This document shows positions 1 through 8,494 of a stretch of 64,000 nucleotides of DNA, in pieces. This DNA comes from Streptomyces decoyicus (lineage in GTDB: Bacteria; Actinomycetota; Actinomycetes; Streptomycetales; Streptomycetaceae). Both the position numbers and the translations under genes were made by a program. The notes beneath the pieces are model-generated. The model saw nothing but the letters and a program-made list of their open reading frames with translations. It was not told the DNA's origin and made no database searches. Location of the stretch: NCBI RefSeq assembly GCF_019880305.1, contig NZ_CP082301.1, positions 2,542,001 through 2,606,000 on the forward strand. The letters are read 5' to 3'. Within the stretch, counting starts at the first letter, position 1; every line of letters starts with the position of its first letter.

Positions 1-293
1 TCGACGCCCGCCGCCAGCCAGGCGTCCAGCGCCGCCGCGTCCTCGCCCTCGGGCCCGGCGCCCTCGGGGACGTCCGCGGGGTCGACGCTCTTCGCAGCGC
101 GGGTGGCGACGATCGCGCCGACCCAGCGGTGCGCACCCCCGACATGCCGGGCGAGATCGGCCAGCGTCCAGTCGGGGCAGGTCGGCACGGTCGCCGAGAG
201 GTCGGCTGTCCGCACGATCTCCCGGAGCCTGCCGGTCTCGGCGAGGAGCTGAGCGCAGTATTCCTCGTGGGTGAGGGAGCCTTGGAGAGTCAT
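1..293 (-). CDS. maleylpyruvate isomerase / mycothiol-dependent family protein, N-terminal part
   Basis: The gene runs off the left edge, so only the first ~97 residues are visible. They read as the N-terminal helical domain of the mycothiol-dependent maleylpyruvate isomerase (DinB-like) family: a start MTLQGSLTHEEYCAQLLAET, then PTCPDWTLADLARHVGGAHR. The PxWxxxDLxxHxxxxHRW pattern provides one of the metal-ligand histidines in this family. Members use mycothiol or act as small-molecule thiol transferases; the substrate cannot be told here. It is transcribed in the same direction as the toroid/methyltransferase/glycosyltransferase operon upstream of it, with a gap of ~77 bp, so it may be the last gene of that unit. 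The C-terminal half is missing from the window. Confidence 0.75.
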   Translation of the reverse strand, partial: MTLQGSLTHEEYCAQLLAETGRLREIVRTADLSATVPTCPDWTLADLARHVGGAHRWVGAIVATRAAKSVDPADVPEGAGPEGEDAAALDAWLAAGV

Positions 294-370
294 GCGTCGC
301 ACAGTAGTGCGCCCCTCCTCGGCCCGTCCTCCCCTTTTGGCGCGCCCCCGCCGGCCTCCCGCCGGTCCTC

Positions 371-1441
371 CTACCGGCAGCAGTCCGGAGCGAGTCCCTC
401 CGGCAGCCGCTCGCCTCCGAAGACCGAGGTGGTGGCCTCGTCGCCGCCCAGGGCGGCCACCGCGAGCAGAAGCGAACCGGCTGTCCAGGAGGTGAGTTCG
501 CGGGGCCAGATCGCGTCGTCGTCGAAGACGTAGCCGGTCCAGTACATGCCGTCCTCGGCGCGGAGGTGCTGCATCCACTTGAGGATCTGCACGGCCCGTT
601 CGGACTCCCCCATCGCCCACAGCGCGAGCGCCAGTTCCGCGCTCTCGCCGCCGGTGACCCAGGGGTTCGGCAGCACACAGCGCACGCCCAGGCCGGGCAC
701 GACGAAATGCTCCCACTCCGCGTCGATACGTGCCCTGGCCTCGGCGCCGCGGACCGCGCCGCCCAGGATCGGGTAGTACCAGTCCATGGAGTAGCGGGCC
801 TTGTCGAGGAACCGCTCGGGGTGGCTGCGTATCGCATGGCCGAGGCTGCCGACCGCCAGCTCCCAGTCGGGCTGCGGCTCCTCGCGCTGTTCGGCGAGGG
901 CGAGCGCACAGCGCAGCGCCTGGTAGATGGACGACGAGCCGGTCAGCAGCGCCTCGTTGACGGGCGTGCCGTCGTCCTCACGCTTCCAGCCGATCTCGCC
1001 GCCGGGCTGCTGGAGCTCCAGGACGTATTCGACCGCCGAGTGGACCGCGGGCCACATGCGGTCGAGGAAGGTCTCGTCGCCGGTGGACAGGTAGTGGTGC
1101 CAGACGCCGACCGCGATGTAGGCACAGAAGTTGGTCTCCCGGCCGCGGTCGGTGGGCGCCGTGGCGTCACCGTCGGCGTAGGCCGCGTACCAGGACCCGT
1201 CCGGGTTCTGATGCCGTACCAGCCAGTCGTACGCGGCCTCGGCACGCTCGTGTTCGCCGGCCGCGTCCAGGGCCATGGCGGCCTCGGTGTGGTCCCACGG
1301 GTCGAGGTGGTGGCCGCGGAACCAGGGGATCGCGCCGTCCGACCGCTGGGTCGCGAGGATGCCGGCCACCGTGCGGGCCGCCTGTTCGGCGGTGAGCACC
1401 CCCGGCAGGACGAGCCGTTCGGTACGCCCGGGACTTGTCAC
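371..1441 (-). CDS. alpha/alpha-toroid protein of the prenyltransferase / six-hairpin type
   Basis: About 356 residues. Repeated helical-hairpin segments such as WLVRHQNPDGSWYAAY and the PWFRGHHLDPWDHTEAAMAL region give an alpha/alpha toroid like squalene-cyclase/prenyltransferase repeats or six-hairpin glycosidases; no DxDD cyclase motif is seen, so cyclase activity is not claimed. GTG was chosen as start because it overlaps the TGA of the methyltransferase gene upstream (GTGA), which suggests translational coupling. A longer reading frame extends into the methyltransferase tail but translates to arginine-rich shadow sequence. Third gene of the glycosyltransferase-methyltransferase-toroid operon, whose promoter carries a KstR-type box. 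Inference: it may act on a glycosylated lipid or steroid made by the two upstream enzymes. Substrate unknown. Confidence 0.8.
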   Translation of the reverse strand: MTSPGRTERLVLPGVLTAEQAARTVAGILATQRSDGAIPWFRGHHLDPWDHTEAAMALDAAGEHERAEAAYDWLVRHQNPDGSWYAAYADGDATAPTDRGRETNFCAYIAVGVWHHYLSTGDETFLDRMWPAVHSAVEYVLELQQPGGEIGWKREDDGTPVNEALLTGSSSIYQALRCALALAEQREEPQPDWELAVGSLGHAIRSHPERFLDKARYSMDWYYPILGGAVRGAEARARIDAEWEHFVVPGLGVRCVLPNPWVTGGESAELALALWAMGESERAVQILKWMQHLRAEDGMYWTGYVFDDDAIWPRELTSWTAGSLLLAVAALGGDEATTSVFGGERLPEGLAPDCCR

Positions 1442-2445
1442 TTGGCGGCCCCGGCGGAGGTCTTGGCGGAAGACTTGGCGGACGACTTGGAGGCGGGCTC
1501 GGCCGGAGCCTTGGTGCCCGATGCGGTTCCCGACGTGGGGCCGGACTTGGCGCCGGACGTGGCGCCGGACGTGGCGCCCTGCGCGGACTTCCGGCGCGGC
1601 GCGGAGGACTTGGCCGCCGGCTTCGTGGCCTTCGTGGCCTTCGTGGCGGGAGCGGCGGCGGTCTCGTCGGCGGGACCGGCGGTGGCCTCGCCGGCCGACT
1701 CGTCCGCACCGGTGGCGGCCGCCGTCTCGGGCAGATGCGGCTTGGTGGCGTAGACGACGAAGCTCTTGCCGATGACGGGGTTGAGCGCCCGCTCGGCGAG
1801 CCGGGTGGCCAGCGGCTTCTTCATGATGTCCCAGACCAGCAGCTTGTGGTACGCCTGCACCGGCAGCGCCTTGTCGTTGTCCACCCCGAAGGCGCACTTG
1901 AGCCACCAGTAGGGGCTGTGCAGCCCGTGCGCATGGTGGGTGCCGTACGGCTCCAGGCCGGCCTCCCGCATCTTGCCGAGCAGCTCGTCACCGCGGTAGA
2001 TGCGGATGTGGCCGCCCTCGACCTCGTGGTAGGCGTCGCTGAGCGTCCAGCAGACCTTCTCGGGGCCGTAGCGCGGGACGGTGACGGCGATCCGGCCGCC
2101 GGGGCGCAGCACCCGGACCATCTCGGCCAGCACCCCCTTGTCGTCGGGGATGTGCTCCATGACCTCGGAGATGATCACGACGTCGAAGCTGTCGTCGGGG
2201 AACGGCAGGTTCAGCGCGTCGCCCTCCATGGCGGTGGCGGAGGCGCCCGCCGGGGCCTCGCCCGCCTCCTCCATCGCGGCGAACCACTTGGCGACCTCGC
2301 GGATCTCCTCGCCGTTCTGGTCGAGGGCGACGACCTGCGCGCCGCGCCGGTAGCACTCGAAGGCATGCCGGCCGGCGCCGCACCCCAGATCGAGTACACG
2401 ATCGCCCGGAGCGAGCGGGAAACGGGAAAAGTCGACGGTCAGCAC
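1438..2445 (-). CDS. class I SAM-dependent methyltransferase with Ala/Lys/Ser-rich tail
   Basis: About 335 residues. Residues ~15-30 contain motif I (RVLDLGCGAGRHAFE), followed by VVALDQNG (acidic end of strand 2) and DDSFDVVIISEVMEHIPD, typical of Methyltransf_11 enzymes. The catalytic part ends near residue 235 (FVVYATKPH). The last ~100 residues are low complexity, rich in Ala, Lys, Ser and Thr with KSSAK repeats like the tail of histone H1. GTG at 2445 is preferred over an upstream TTG because a GGACGAAAG-like ribosome site precedes it. Second gene of the operon behind the KstR box at 3982; its TGA overlaps the next GTG. The methyl acceptor is unknown; pairing with a GT4 enzyme suggests a glycan, lipid or steroid. 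Confidence 0.85.
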   Translation of the reverse strand: MLTVDFSRFPLAPGDRVLDLGCGAGRHAFECYRRGAQVVALDQNGEEIREVAKWFAAMEEAGEAPAGASATAMEGDALNLPFPDDSFDVVIISEVMEHIPDDKGVLAEMVRVLRPGGRIAVTVPRYGPEKVCWTLSDAYHEVEGGHIRIYRGDELLGKMREAGLEPYGTHHAHGLHSPYWWLKCAFGVDNDKALPVQAYHKLLVWDIMKKPLATRLAERALNPVIGKSFVVYATKPHLPETAAATGADESAGEATAGPADETAAAPATKATKATKPAAKSSAPRRKSAQGATSGATSGAKSGPTSGTASGTKAPAEPASKSSAKSSAKTSAGAAK

Positions 2446-2514
2446 GGCGTTCTGCTTTCGTCCGGCGGTTGGTGGCGGTGGTGGCTGCAAGAAGGAGGAG
2501 GGCCGGGCGGGCCG

Positions 2515-3927
2515 CTAGACGTGTCCGGCGGGGCTCGGGGCGGGCGCGGCGCCGGCGGCCCCTGCGGACGCGGCCCGCAGGGAGGTTCTGGTGGCGGCCC
2601 GGCCGCCCTGGAGGGCGATGGCCTCGCGGTAGCGCTCGGCGGTGCCGAGGGCGGCCTGGCGCCACGTGAAGCGGGACAGCACCCGTTCCCGGCCGGCCGC
2701 GCCGAGCCGGCGGCGCAGCGTCTCGTCGCCCAGGAGGCGGAGCAGCCCGCCCGCCAGTGCGTCGGCATCACCCGGCGGCACCGCGAGACAGGTCTCGCCG
2801 TCCGGCCCGGCGACCTCGGGGATGGCGCCGCCGGTGGTCGCCAGCAACGGGGTGCCGGTGGCCATCGCTTCGGCCGCGGGCAGCGAGAAGCCCTCGTAGA
2901 GGGAGGGGACACAGGCGATCTGGGCACTGCGGACCAGATCGACGAGTTCGCCGTCGGTGATGCCCTTGACGAATTCGATCGCGCCGGACAGCCCGAGCCG
3001 CTCGATGGCGGCGGCGACCGGCCCGTCGTCGGCGCGCTTGCCGACGACCACCAGATGCGCGTCGGGGTTCTCGGTGCGCACCTTGGCGAGCGCCTCGACC
3101 AGGTGGATCAGGCCCTTGAGCGGCACGTCCGCGCTGGAGGTGGTGACGATCCGCCCCGGCACCTCGGGCACCGACGCATCTGGCGCGAACAGGTCGGTGT
3201 CGGCGCCGATATGCACCACATGGATCCGGCCGGCGGACACCCCGAGGTCGTCGACGATCTCCTGGCGGGAGGAGCCGGAGACGGTCAGCACGGACGGCAG
3301 CCGCCGGGCGACGCGCTTTTGCATACGCGTGAAGCCGTACCAGCGGCGGACGGAGGCGCGGCGCCTCCAGCCGTCGGCGGCTTCCAGGTCGAGCCGGCGG
3401 TCGACGGTGATGGGGTGGTGGACGGTGGTGACCAGCGGGGCGCCGAGCGCGCCGGGGCCGCCGAGCAGGCCGTAGCCGAGGGTCTGGTTGTCGTGGACGA
3501 CATCGAACTGGCCACGGCGGGCGGCGAGATGGCGCCGGGCCCGCAGGGAGAAGGTGAGCGGCTCGGGGAAGCCGCCGGTCCACATCGTGCCGACCTCGAG
3601 GGCGTCGATCCAGTCGCGGTACTCGCCGCGCTTCGGCGTACGGAACGGGTCCGGCTGCCGGTAGAGGTCCAGACTGGGCAGCTCGGTCAGGGTCACCCCG
3701 TCGTCGAGGACGGGGTAGGGCTGGGCGCCGATGACCTCGACGGTGTGGCCGAGACGGGCCAGTTCGCGCGAGAGGTGGCGTACATAGACGCCCTGACCGC
3801 CGCAGAACGGGTTCCCCTTATACGTGAGCATCGCGATGCGCAGGGGACGCTCGCCGTTCGACGGGGCGGAGGCCGAGGGGGCCTCTGCGGGGCGAGGCGC
3901 GGCTGCCTGGACGGCCTCTGCGGTCAC
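2515..3927 (-). CDS. GT4-family glycosyltransferase
   Basis: About 470 residues of GT-B fold. The N-terminal domain starts with RIAMLTYKGNPFCGGQGVYV, the glycine-rich acceptor-domain loop; the C-terminal domain has RIVTTSSADVPLKG and the EX7E nucleotide-sugar motif in YEGFSLPAAEAMATGTP. Such enzymes move a sugar from an NDP-sugar to a lipid, glycan or small molecule with retention. GTG at 3927 was chosen because AGAAGGGGG sits ~7 nt upstream; the reading frame runs further upstream through the divergent promoter and its KstR box, which cannot be coding. First gene of the operon with the methyltransferase and toroid genes. The box at 3982-3995 is ~55 bp upstream, so KstR control is likely. Acceptor unknown. 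Confidence 0.9.
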   Translation of the reverse strand: MTAEAVQAAAPRPAEAPSASAPSNGERPLRIAMLTYKGNPFCGGQGVYVRHLSRELARLGHTVEVIGAQPYPVLDDGVTLTELPSLDLYRQPDPFRTPKRGEYRDWIDALEVGTMWTGGFPEPLTFSLRARRHLAARRGQFDVVHDNQTLGYGLLGGPGALGAPLVTTVHHPITVDRRLDLEAADGWRRRASVRRWYGFTRMQKRVARRLPSVLTVSGSSRQEIVDDLGVSAGRIHVVHIGADTDLFAPDASVPEVPGRIVTTSSADVPLKGLIHLVEALAKVRTENPDAHLVVVGKRADDGPVAAAIERLGLSGAIEFVKGITDGELVDLVRSAQIACVPSLYEGFSLPAAEAMATGTPLLATTGGAIPEVAGPDGETCLAVPPGDADALAGGLLRLLGDETLRRRLGAAGRERVLSRFTWRQAALGTAERYREAIALQGGRAATRTSLRAASAGAAGAAPAPSPAGHV

Positions 3928-3981
3928 GCTCGGCCCCCTTCTCACTGGACTTTCGCCGGAGCGTAACCGCTGGCGGTAATC

Positions 3982-3995
3982 TAGAACAAGTTTCA
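3982..3995. promoter_or_regulatory. KstR-type operator A
   Basis: TAGAACAAGTTTCA matches the actinobacterial KstR consensus TnnAACnnGTTnnA exactly. It lies between the divergent glycosyltransferase operon (start 3927) and kstR (start 4167), so it can serve both autoregulation and operon control. A second inverted repeat, GAACTGA at 3996-4002 and TCAGTTC at 4014-4020, follows directly. Matches are read by eye; binding is inferred. Confidence 0.75.
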
Positions 3996-4166
3996 GAACT
4001 GATTGGCTACTCATCAGTTCACCGAGCTTCGAATCTACCGGCCGAGAACGATGCGAAAAGAGCCGCACCAGGTGATTCGCGCCACCACCCGCCCCCCTGC
4101 CATGCTGTGCCGATCACACCACCGGCACTCGCCGCATCGCGGACGGAATGCCACGGAATGGGAAAT

Positions 4167-4799
4167 ATGACTACGGAATCCAAGGCGGCCAGGCCGACGC
4201 TTCCCGCGAGTCCTCCCCTGACCGAGCGTCAGGAGGCCCGGCGCCGCCGTATCCTGCACACCAGCGCCAAGCTGGCGTCCCGCGGTGGCTTCGACGCCGT
4301 GCAGATGCGCGAGGTCGCCGAGTCCTCGGGCGTCGCACTGGGCACCCTCTACCGCTACTTCCCCTCCAAGGTGCATCTGCTGGTCGCCACCATGCAGGAC
4401 CAGCTCCAGCACATGCACGAGACGCTGCGCAAGCGTCCGCCGTCGGAGCAGGACCCGGGCGCACGGGTCGCCCAGACCCTGATGCGGGCGTTCCGCGCAC
4501 TCCAGCGCGAGCCGCATCTCGCGGACGCGATGGTGCGCGCACTGACCTTCGCCGACCGCTCCGTCAGCCCCGAGGTCGACACCGTCTCCCGGCTGACCAC
4601 CGCGATCATCCTCGACGCGATGGGACTGGACGGCCCCGCCACCCCCGAACAGCTCTCCGCGGTCCGGGTCATCGAGCACACCTGGCACTCGGCACTGATC
4701 ACCTGGCTGTCGGGGCGCGCCTCGATCGCCCAGGTGAAGATAGACATCGAGACGGTCTGCCGGCTGATCGACCTCACCTCACCGGACCGCGAGCGTTAA
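4167..4799 (+). CDS. kstR: TetR-family transcriptional repressor, KstR type
   Basis: About 210 residues. The N-terminal helix-turn-helix (MREVAESSGVALGTLYRYFP, followed by SKVHLLV) and the ligand domain (ADAMVRALTFADRSVSPEVD, EHTWHSALITWLSGR) read like mycobacterial KstR, the repressor of cholesterol side-chain and ring catabolism whose inducer is a steroid acid CoA thioester. ATG at 4167 was chosen; in-frame ATGs at 4158 and 4107 are possible but the extra residues look non-coding. KstR-type boxes lie in front of this gene, the GT operon, the aldehyde dehydrogenase, the MBL hydrolase, the thiolase and the CYP125-like gene, which supports the assignment by context. TetR relatives KstR2 or generic AcrR are less likely given the operator sequence. 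Confidence 0.85.
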   Translation: MTTESKAARPTLPASPPLTERQEARRRRILHTSAKLASRGGFDAVQMREVAESSGVALGTLYRYFPSKVHLLVATMQDQLQHMHETLRKRPPSEQDPGARVAQTLMRAFRALQREPHLADAMVRALTFADRSVSPEVDTVSRLTTAIILDAMGLDGPATPEQLSAVRVIEHTWHSALITWLSGRASIAQVKIDIETVCRLIDLTSPDRER

Positions 4800-4905
4800 C
4801 CCCGCCCCCGCCGGACCGCGAACGTGACCCCGCCCCCGCCGGACCGAGAGTTAACCCCGACCTCACCGGACCGCCAACGTTAACCCCGCCCCCGCCAGGG
4901 GTAGT
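4783..4905. repeat. imperfect ~29-bp tandem repeat after kstR
   Basis: Four degenerate units combine an ACCGGACCGC(G)A element with GTTAACCCCGCCCCCGCC, beginning inside the last codons of kstR and continuing ~100 bp downstream. It lies between the convergent kstR and ferredoxin genes. The rest of the gap to 4986 is C-rich with no visible gene. Function unknown; slippage-type expansion is the simplest explanation. Confidence 0.6.
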
Positions 4906-4986
4906 TGGCCCGCAAGGGGTCCGCCGACCCCCTACGGGACCACCCCCCACACCCCCTACGGGCCTCCCCGCCCCGCCCCCGGCCGC

Positions 4987-5220
4987 TCACTCCTCCGGCG
5001 GGAAGACCGCCTCGCCGCTGCCGGCCACGGTGAGGGTGATCGCCTCGACGGGGCACCCCTCGGCCGCGGCCAGCACGCTCTCGTCGGCGTCCGTCTCCGG
5101 CGCCGCCGGGTGCGACTGCCGGGCCGTGTCCAGCCGGAAGCCGTCCGGCGCCGCCGCGACGCACATCCCCGAGCCGATGCAGACGCCCCGGTCCACCTCC
5201 ACCTGCCAGCGGTCCCCCAT
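4987..5220 (-). CDS. small ferredoxin, probably [3Fe-4S]
   Basis: About 77 residues. The pattern VCIGSGMCVAAAPDGF with a later EGCPVEAI gives C-x5-C plus a distal CP pair, which fits the [3Fe-4S] ferredoxins that hand electrons to actinobacterial P450s. Its ATG overlaps the stop of the aldehyde dehydrogenase by one base (TGATG), so the two are co-translated under the divergent KstR-box promoter region at 6.8 kb. Likely partner: the CYP125-like P450 at 15742, which has no ferredoxin next to it. That pairing is inference; no ferredoxin reductase is in the window. Confidence 0.9.
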   Translation of the reverse strand: MGDRWQVEVDRGVCIGSGMCVAAAPDGFRLDTARQSHPAAPETDADESVLAAAEGCPVEAITLTVAGSGEAVFPPEE

Positions 5221-6671
5221 CAGGCACCCGCCGGCAGATGGATCATCTTGTGCTCCAGGTATTCGCCGAAGCCCTCGGGCCCGAACTCCCGCCCGATGCC
5301 GGAGTTCTTGTAGCCGCCGAACGGGCCGAGCATGTCGAGGCTGAAGGTGTTCACCGAGTACGTACCGGTGCGCACCTGCCGTGCGAGGGCGATGCCGTGG
5401 TCGACATCGGCGGTCCACACCGACCCGGAGAGCCCGTAGTCGGAGTCGTTGGCGATCCGTACCGCCTCCGCCTCGTCGTCGTACGGCAGCAGGCAGATGA
5501 CCGGGCCGAAGATCTCCTCGCGGGCGATCCGCATGGAGTTGGCGACCTCGCCGAAGAGGGTCGGCTCCACGTACCAGCCCGTCGGCTGCCCCGGGGGCCG
5601 GCCGCCGCCGGTGAGGAGCTTGGCGCCTTCCTTGCGGCCGAGTTCGATGTAGTCCAGTGAGCGCTGCTGCTGGCGGCGGGCGACCAGCGGGCCGAGTTCG
5701 GTGGCCGGATCCAGCGGGTCGCCGACGGTGAGCGCGGACGCCGCCGCGGTGAACCGTTCGGCGATCTCGTCGTAGTGGCTGCGCGGGGCGAGGATCCGCG
5801 TCTGGGCCACACAGGCCTGACCGTTGATCATCCAGGCGAACGGCACGATGCCGGCCACCGCCGCGTCCAGATCCGCGTCCGGCAGGATCACCGCCGCGGA
5901 CTTCCCGCCCAGCTCCAGCGTGACCCGGCTGAGATTGCGGGCCGCGACCTCCATGACCCGCTTGCCCGCCGCCACGGAGCCGGTGAACGACACCTTGTCC
6001 ACGCCGGGGTGCCCGACCAGGTACTCGCTCACCTCACGGTCCGCGGGCAGGATCGACAGCACGCCCTCCGGCAGCCCGGCCTCCGTCGCGATCTCCGCGA
6101 GGAGGTACGCGTCCAACGGGGTCTCCGGGGACACCTTCAGCACCACCGAGCAGCCGGCCAGCAGCGCCGGTGCGAGCTTGGCGGCGGCGGTGAACTGCGG
6201 GACGTTCCACGGCACCACGGCCGCGACCACCCCGGCCGGCTCCCGCCGCACCAGCAGCGGACCCAGCACCCCGTTCCGCCGCTCCTCGAAGGGGAAGTCA
6301 CGGGCCACCGTCAGCGCCGCGTCCCACACCAGCATCGCGGCCAGCGACTGCACCATGAGGCCCGAGGTGAAGGGCGTGCCGTTCTCGGAGCTGATGACCT
6401 TGGCGATCTCCTCGCTGCGGGCGGCGAAGGCGTCCTTGATACGGGTCACCACCGCGATCCGGTCCGCCAACGGGGCGTTCGCCCACACCCCGGAGTCGAA
6501 GGACGTACGGGCCGCGGCCACCGCGCGGTCGACATCGGCGCGCGAGGCGTGCGGCACCCGGCCGATGACCTGCTCGGTGTGGGGCGAGACGACCTCGATC
6601 GTGTCCCGGCCGGCCGGATCGACCCACCCACCGCCTATGTAGAGCTTTCCGTGCTCGACGAGGTCGCTCAT
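5220..6671 (-). CDS. NAD(P)-dependent aldehyde dehydrogenase
   Basis: About 483 residues, full length for the ALDH superfamily. Visible catalytic features are the oxyanion Asn in VVPWNVPQF (~156), the general base Glu in LELGGKSA (~254) and the nucleophile Cys in INGQACVAQT (~287); FTGSVAAGK forms the NAD-binding turn. ATG at 6671 has AGGAGG ~8 nt upstream. It oxidises an aldehyde to an acid; in this setting the C26 aldehyde or a side-chain aldehyde made during P450 oxidation of a steroid is plausible. Co-transcribed with the ferredoxin; two KstR-type boxes at 6794 and 6876 lie in its promoter region. Confidence 0.92.
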   Translation of the reverse strand: MSDLVEHGKLYIGGGWVDPAGRDTIEVVSPHTEQVIGRVPHASRADVDRAVAAARTSFDSGVWANAPLADRIAVVTRIKDAFAARSEEIAKVISSENGTPFTSGLMVQSLAAMLVWDAALTVARDFPFEERRNGVLGPLLVRREPAGVVAAVVPWNVPQFTAAAKLAPALLAGCSVVLKVSPETPLDAYLLAEIATEAGLPEGVLSILPADREVSEYLVGHPGVDKVSFTGSVAAGKRVMEVAARNLSRVTLELGGKSAAVILPDADLDAAVAGIVPFAWMINGQACVAQTRILAPRSHYDEIAERFTAAASALTVGDPLDPATELGPLVARRQQQRSLDYIELGRKEGAKLLTGGGRPPGQPTGWYVEPTLFGEVANSMRIAREEIFGPVICLLPYDDEAEAVRIANDSDYGLSGSVWTADVDHGIALARQVRTGTYSVNTFSLDMLGPFGGYKNSGIGREFGPEGFGEYLEHKMIHLPAGA

Positions 6672-6793
6672 CGCTGCCGCCTCCTGCGGGTTGGCCGCCT
6701 GTTCGGCGATCCCTGACGGTTCCTGGGGCTCCCCGACGAGTCGGCCCCGGGACGGTTCCTGACGTGGCATCAGGATCACGCACTCAGCAGAAC

Positions 6794-6807
6794 TGATACC
6801 AGTTCCA
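6794..6807. promoter_or_regulatory. KstR-type operator B (one mismatch)
   Basis: TGATACCAGTTCCA fits TnnAACnnGTTnnA except TAC for AAC. It overlaps a perfect inverted repeat GAACTG-ATAC-CAGTTC (6790-6805). Located ~125 bp upstream of the aldehyde dehydrogenase start on the minus strand. Confidence 0.55.
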
Positions 6808-6875
6808 GTTGGAGGAGTCCACGACGCAGGCCGAATCCCAACTCCCCAGAGGCGAAGGGGTACTTCGAGCCGCAA

Positions 6876-6889
6876 TGAAACCAGTTCTA
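6876..6889. promoter_or_regulatory. KstR-type operator C
   Basis: TGAAACCAGTTCTA matches TnnAACnnGTTnnA exactly and is ~53 bp upstream of the MBL hydrolase start at 6942, in the divergent promoter shared with the aldehyde dehydrogenase. Confidence 0.7.
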
Positions 6890-6941
6890 GTTATAGTGAG
6901 GGCCGGGTACCAGGTGTATGCCACACCGAGAGGGGACCGGG

Positions 6942-8036
6942 ATGACGACGCAGGTGACCGACCACAAGGGCGGGGTGTGGAGCATCGCCGTCCCCATCCC
7001 GGACAACCCGCTCGGCCACACCCTCGTCCACCTCCTGGAGACCGACCGCGGGCCGGTGCTCATCGACACCGGCTGGGACGACCCGGACTCCTGGGACACC
7101 CTCGTCGCCGGCATCGGCGCCTGCGGCTTCGCCCTCGCCGATCTCCACGGCGTCCTGATCACGCACCATCACCCCGACCACCACGGACTCTCGGCCAAGG
7201 TGCGGGAGGCCTCCGGCGCCTGGATCGCGATGCACGCCGCGGACACCGCCGTGGTCCGCCGCACCCGCGAAGCCGATCCCGGCCGGTGGCTCGACCGTCT
7301 GACCGCCCGGCTCGCGGCGGCGGGCGCACCGGACGGACATCTGGCACCACTGCGGAAGGCGCGCGCCGAGGGGCGCGGCCGGAAGCTGCCCGGACAGGGG
7401 GCCGCACTGCCGGACCGCGACATCGGCCCCGGCGAGCTGCTCGGTCTGCCGGGGCGCCGGGTGCGCGCCCTCTGGACACCCGGGCACACCCCGGGGCATG
7501 TGTGCCTCCATCTGGAGGAGGAGCACCCCTTGGGCGGGCCCCGCGGATTCGGCCGGCTCTTCTCCGGCGACCATCTCCTCCCCGGCATCACCCCGCACAT
7601 CGGCCTGTACGAGGACCCGGAGGGCGACGGGGGTTCCCCCTACGGCGCCGAGAGCGGGCGAGAAGGTGCAAGCCCGGGGAGTGCCACCGACCCCCTGGGC
7701 GACTACCTCGACTCCCTCGCGCGCGTCGGCCGGCTCGCCCCCGCCGAGGTGCTGCCCGCCCACCAGCACGCCTTCACCGACGCCGGCGGACGTGTCCGCG
7801 AGCTCCTCGCCCACCACGAAGCACGGCTCTCCCAGCTGCGGGCGCTGCTCCGCGAGCCCCGCACTCCCTGGCAGCTCGCCATGGCCATGGAGTGGAACCG
7901 CCCCTGGGACCAGATCCCCTACGCCTCCCGCACTATCGCCGTCTCGGAGGCGGAGGCCCATCTGCGCCGTCTGGTGAAGCAGGGGCAGGCGGAGCGGGTG
8001 CCCGGGTCGGATCCGGTGCGGTACCAGGCGGTGTGA
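6942..8036 (+). CDS. MBL-fold metallo-hydrolase
   Basis: About 364 residues. The zinc motif is LITHHHPDHHGL; further ligands are in LWTPGHTPGHVCL and LFSGDHLLPGI, the usual metallo-beta-lactamase-fold series. The C-terminal ~70 residues form the winged helix seen in hydrolases of this subgroup. ATG at 6942 has GAGAGGGG ~7 nt upstream. Roughly residues 226-246 form a Gly/Ser-rich insert (ending near TDPLGDYLDS) that interrupts the catalytic domain. With KstR box C just upstream, it is likely induced with the steroid genes; a thioesterase or lactonase role on a steroid intermediate is inference only. Confidence 0.88.
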   Translation: MTTQVTDHKGGVWSIAVPIPDNPLGHTLVHLLETDRGPVLIDTGWDDPDSWDTLVAGIGACGFALADLHGVLITHHHPDHHGLSAKVREASGAWIAMHAADTAVVRRTREADPGRWLDRLTARLAAAGAPDGHLAPLRKARAEGRGRKLPGQGAALPDRDIGPGELLGLPGRRVRALWTPGHTPGHVCLHLEEEHPLGGPRGFGRLFSGDHLLPGITPHIGLYEDPEGDGGSPYGAESGREGASPGSATDPLGDYLDSLARVGRLAPAEVLPAHQHAFTDAGGRVRELLAHHEARLSQLRALLREPRTPWQLAMAMEWNRPWDQIPYASRTIAVSEAEAHLRRLVKQGQAERVPGSDPVRYQAV

Positions 8037-8164
8037 GGGCGGGGGTGCGGGGTTCGGTCATGCCCTGGGGGCGGGGCAGCGCTGGTTCGTTCCCGTGCGC
8101 GGCTGGTTTCCGAACCGGCGCGGTGCCGGCTCGTACGTGCGAGCGAGTGCCCTGCCGGGCGCCG

Positions 8165-8312
8165 GTTAAGGTGTGCGGGACAACTTCATCCGTACCCGAT
8201 CGGGGGAAGCCGGTGGAAATCCGGCGCTGACCCGCAACCGTGAGGACGGCCCCTGCGCACCGCGCCCCTGGCCCGGCGTGGACGGCCGTACGAGCCGGAG
8301 CACCCGACCGGG
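8165..8312 (+). promoter_or_regulatory. cobalamin (AdoCbl) riboswitch 1
   Basis: The leader has the conserved core GGGGAAGCCGGTGGAAATCC followed by GGCGCTGACCCGCAACCGTG, then a variable stem, then a B12-box-like AGCCGGAGCACCCGACC at ~8294-8310. It precedes the two secreted proteins and the ECF transporter. About 180 nt separate it from the first ATG, so control could be by termination or RBS sequestration. Boundaries are approximate. Confidence 0.88.
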
Positions 8313-8494
8313 CACGACCAAGGCTCCCGCCACCGAAGCCGCCGCCCGTGCGGACGGCCGGTGCGCGGCACCGTCGAGGTATACGGAGCTGAGCCCGGTG
8401 CCACCGTGCCCGATCCATGGATCGGCGCGCGGGTGGCCGGCCGAGCGCGGCTGCGTAGCATCCGCCGCGACCCGACCCGAGAGGCACCGACCCG

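Noticed and set aside
1435..3966. An 843-codon plus-strand frame
   Set aside because: Shadow of the glycosyltransferase and methyltransferase genes on the other strand.
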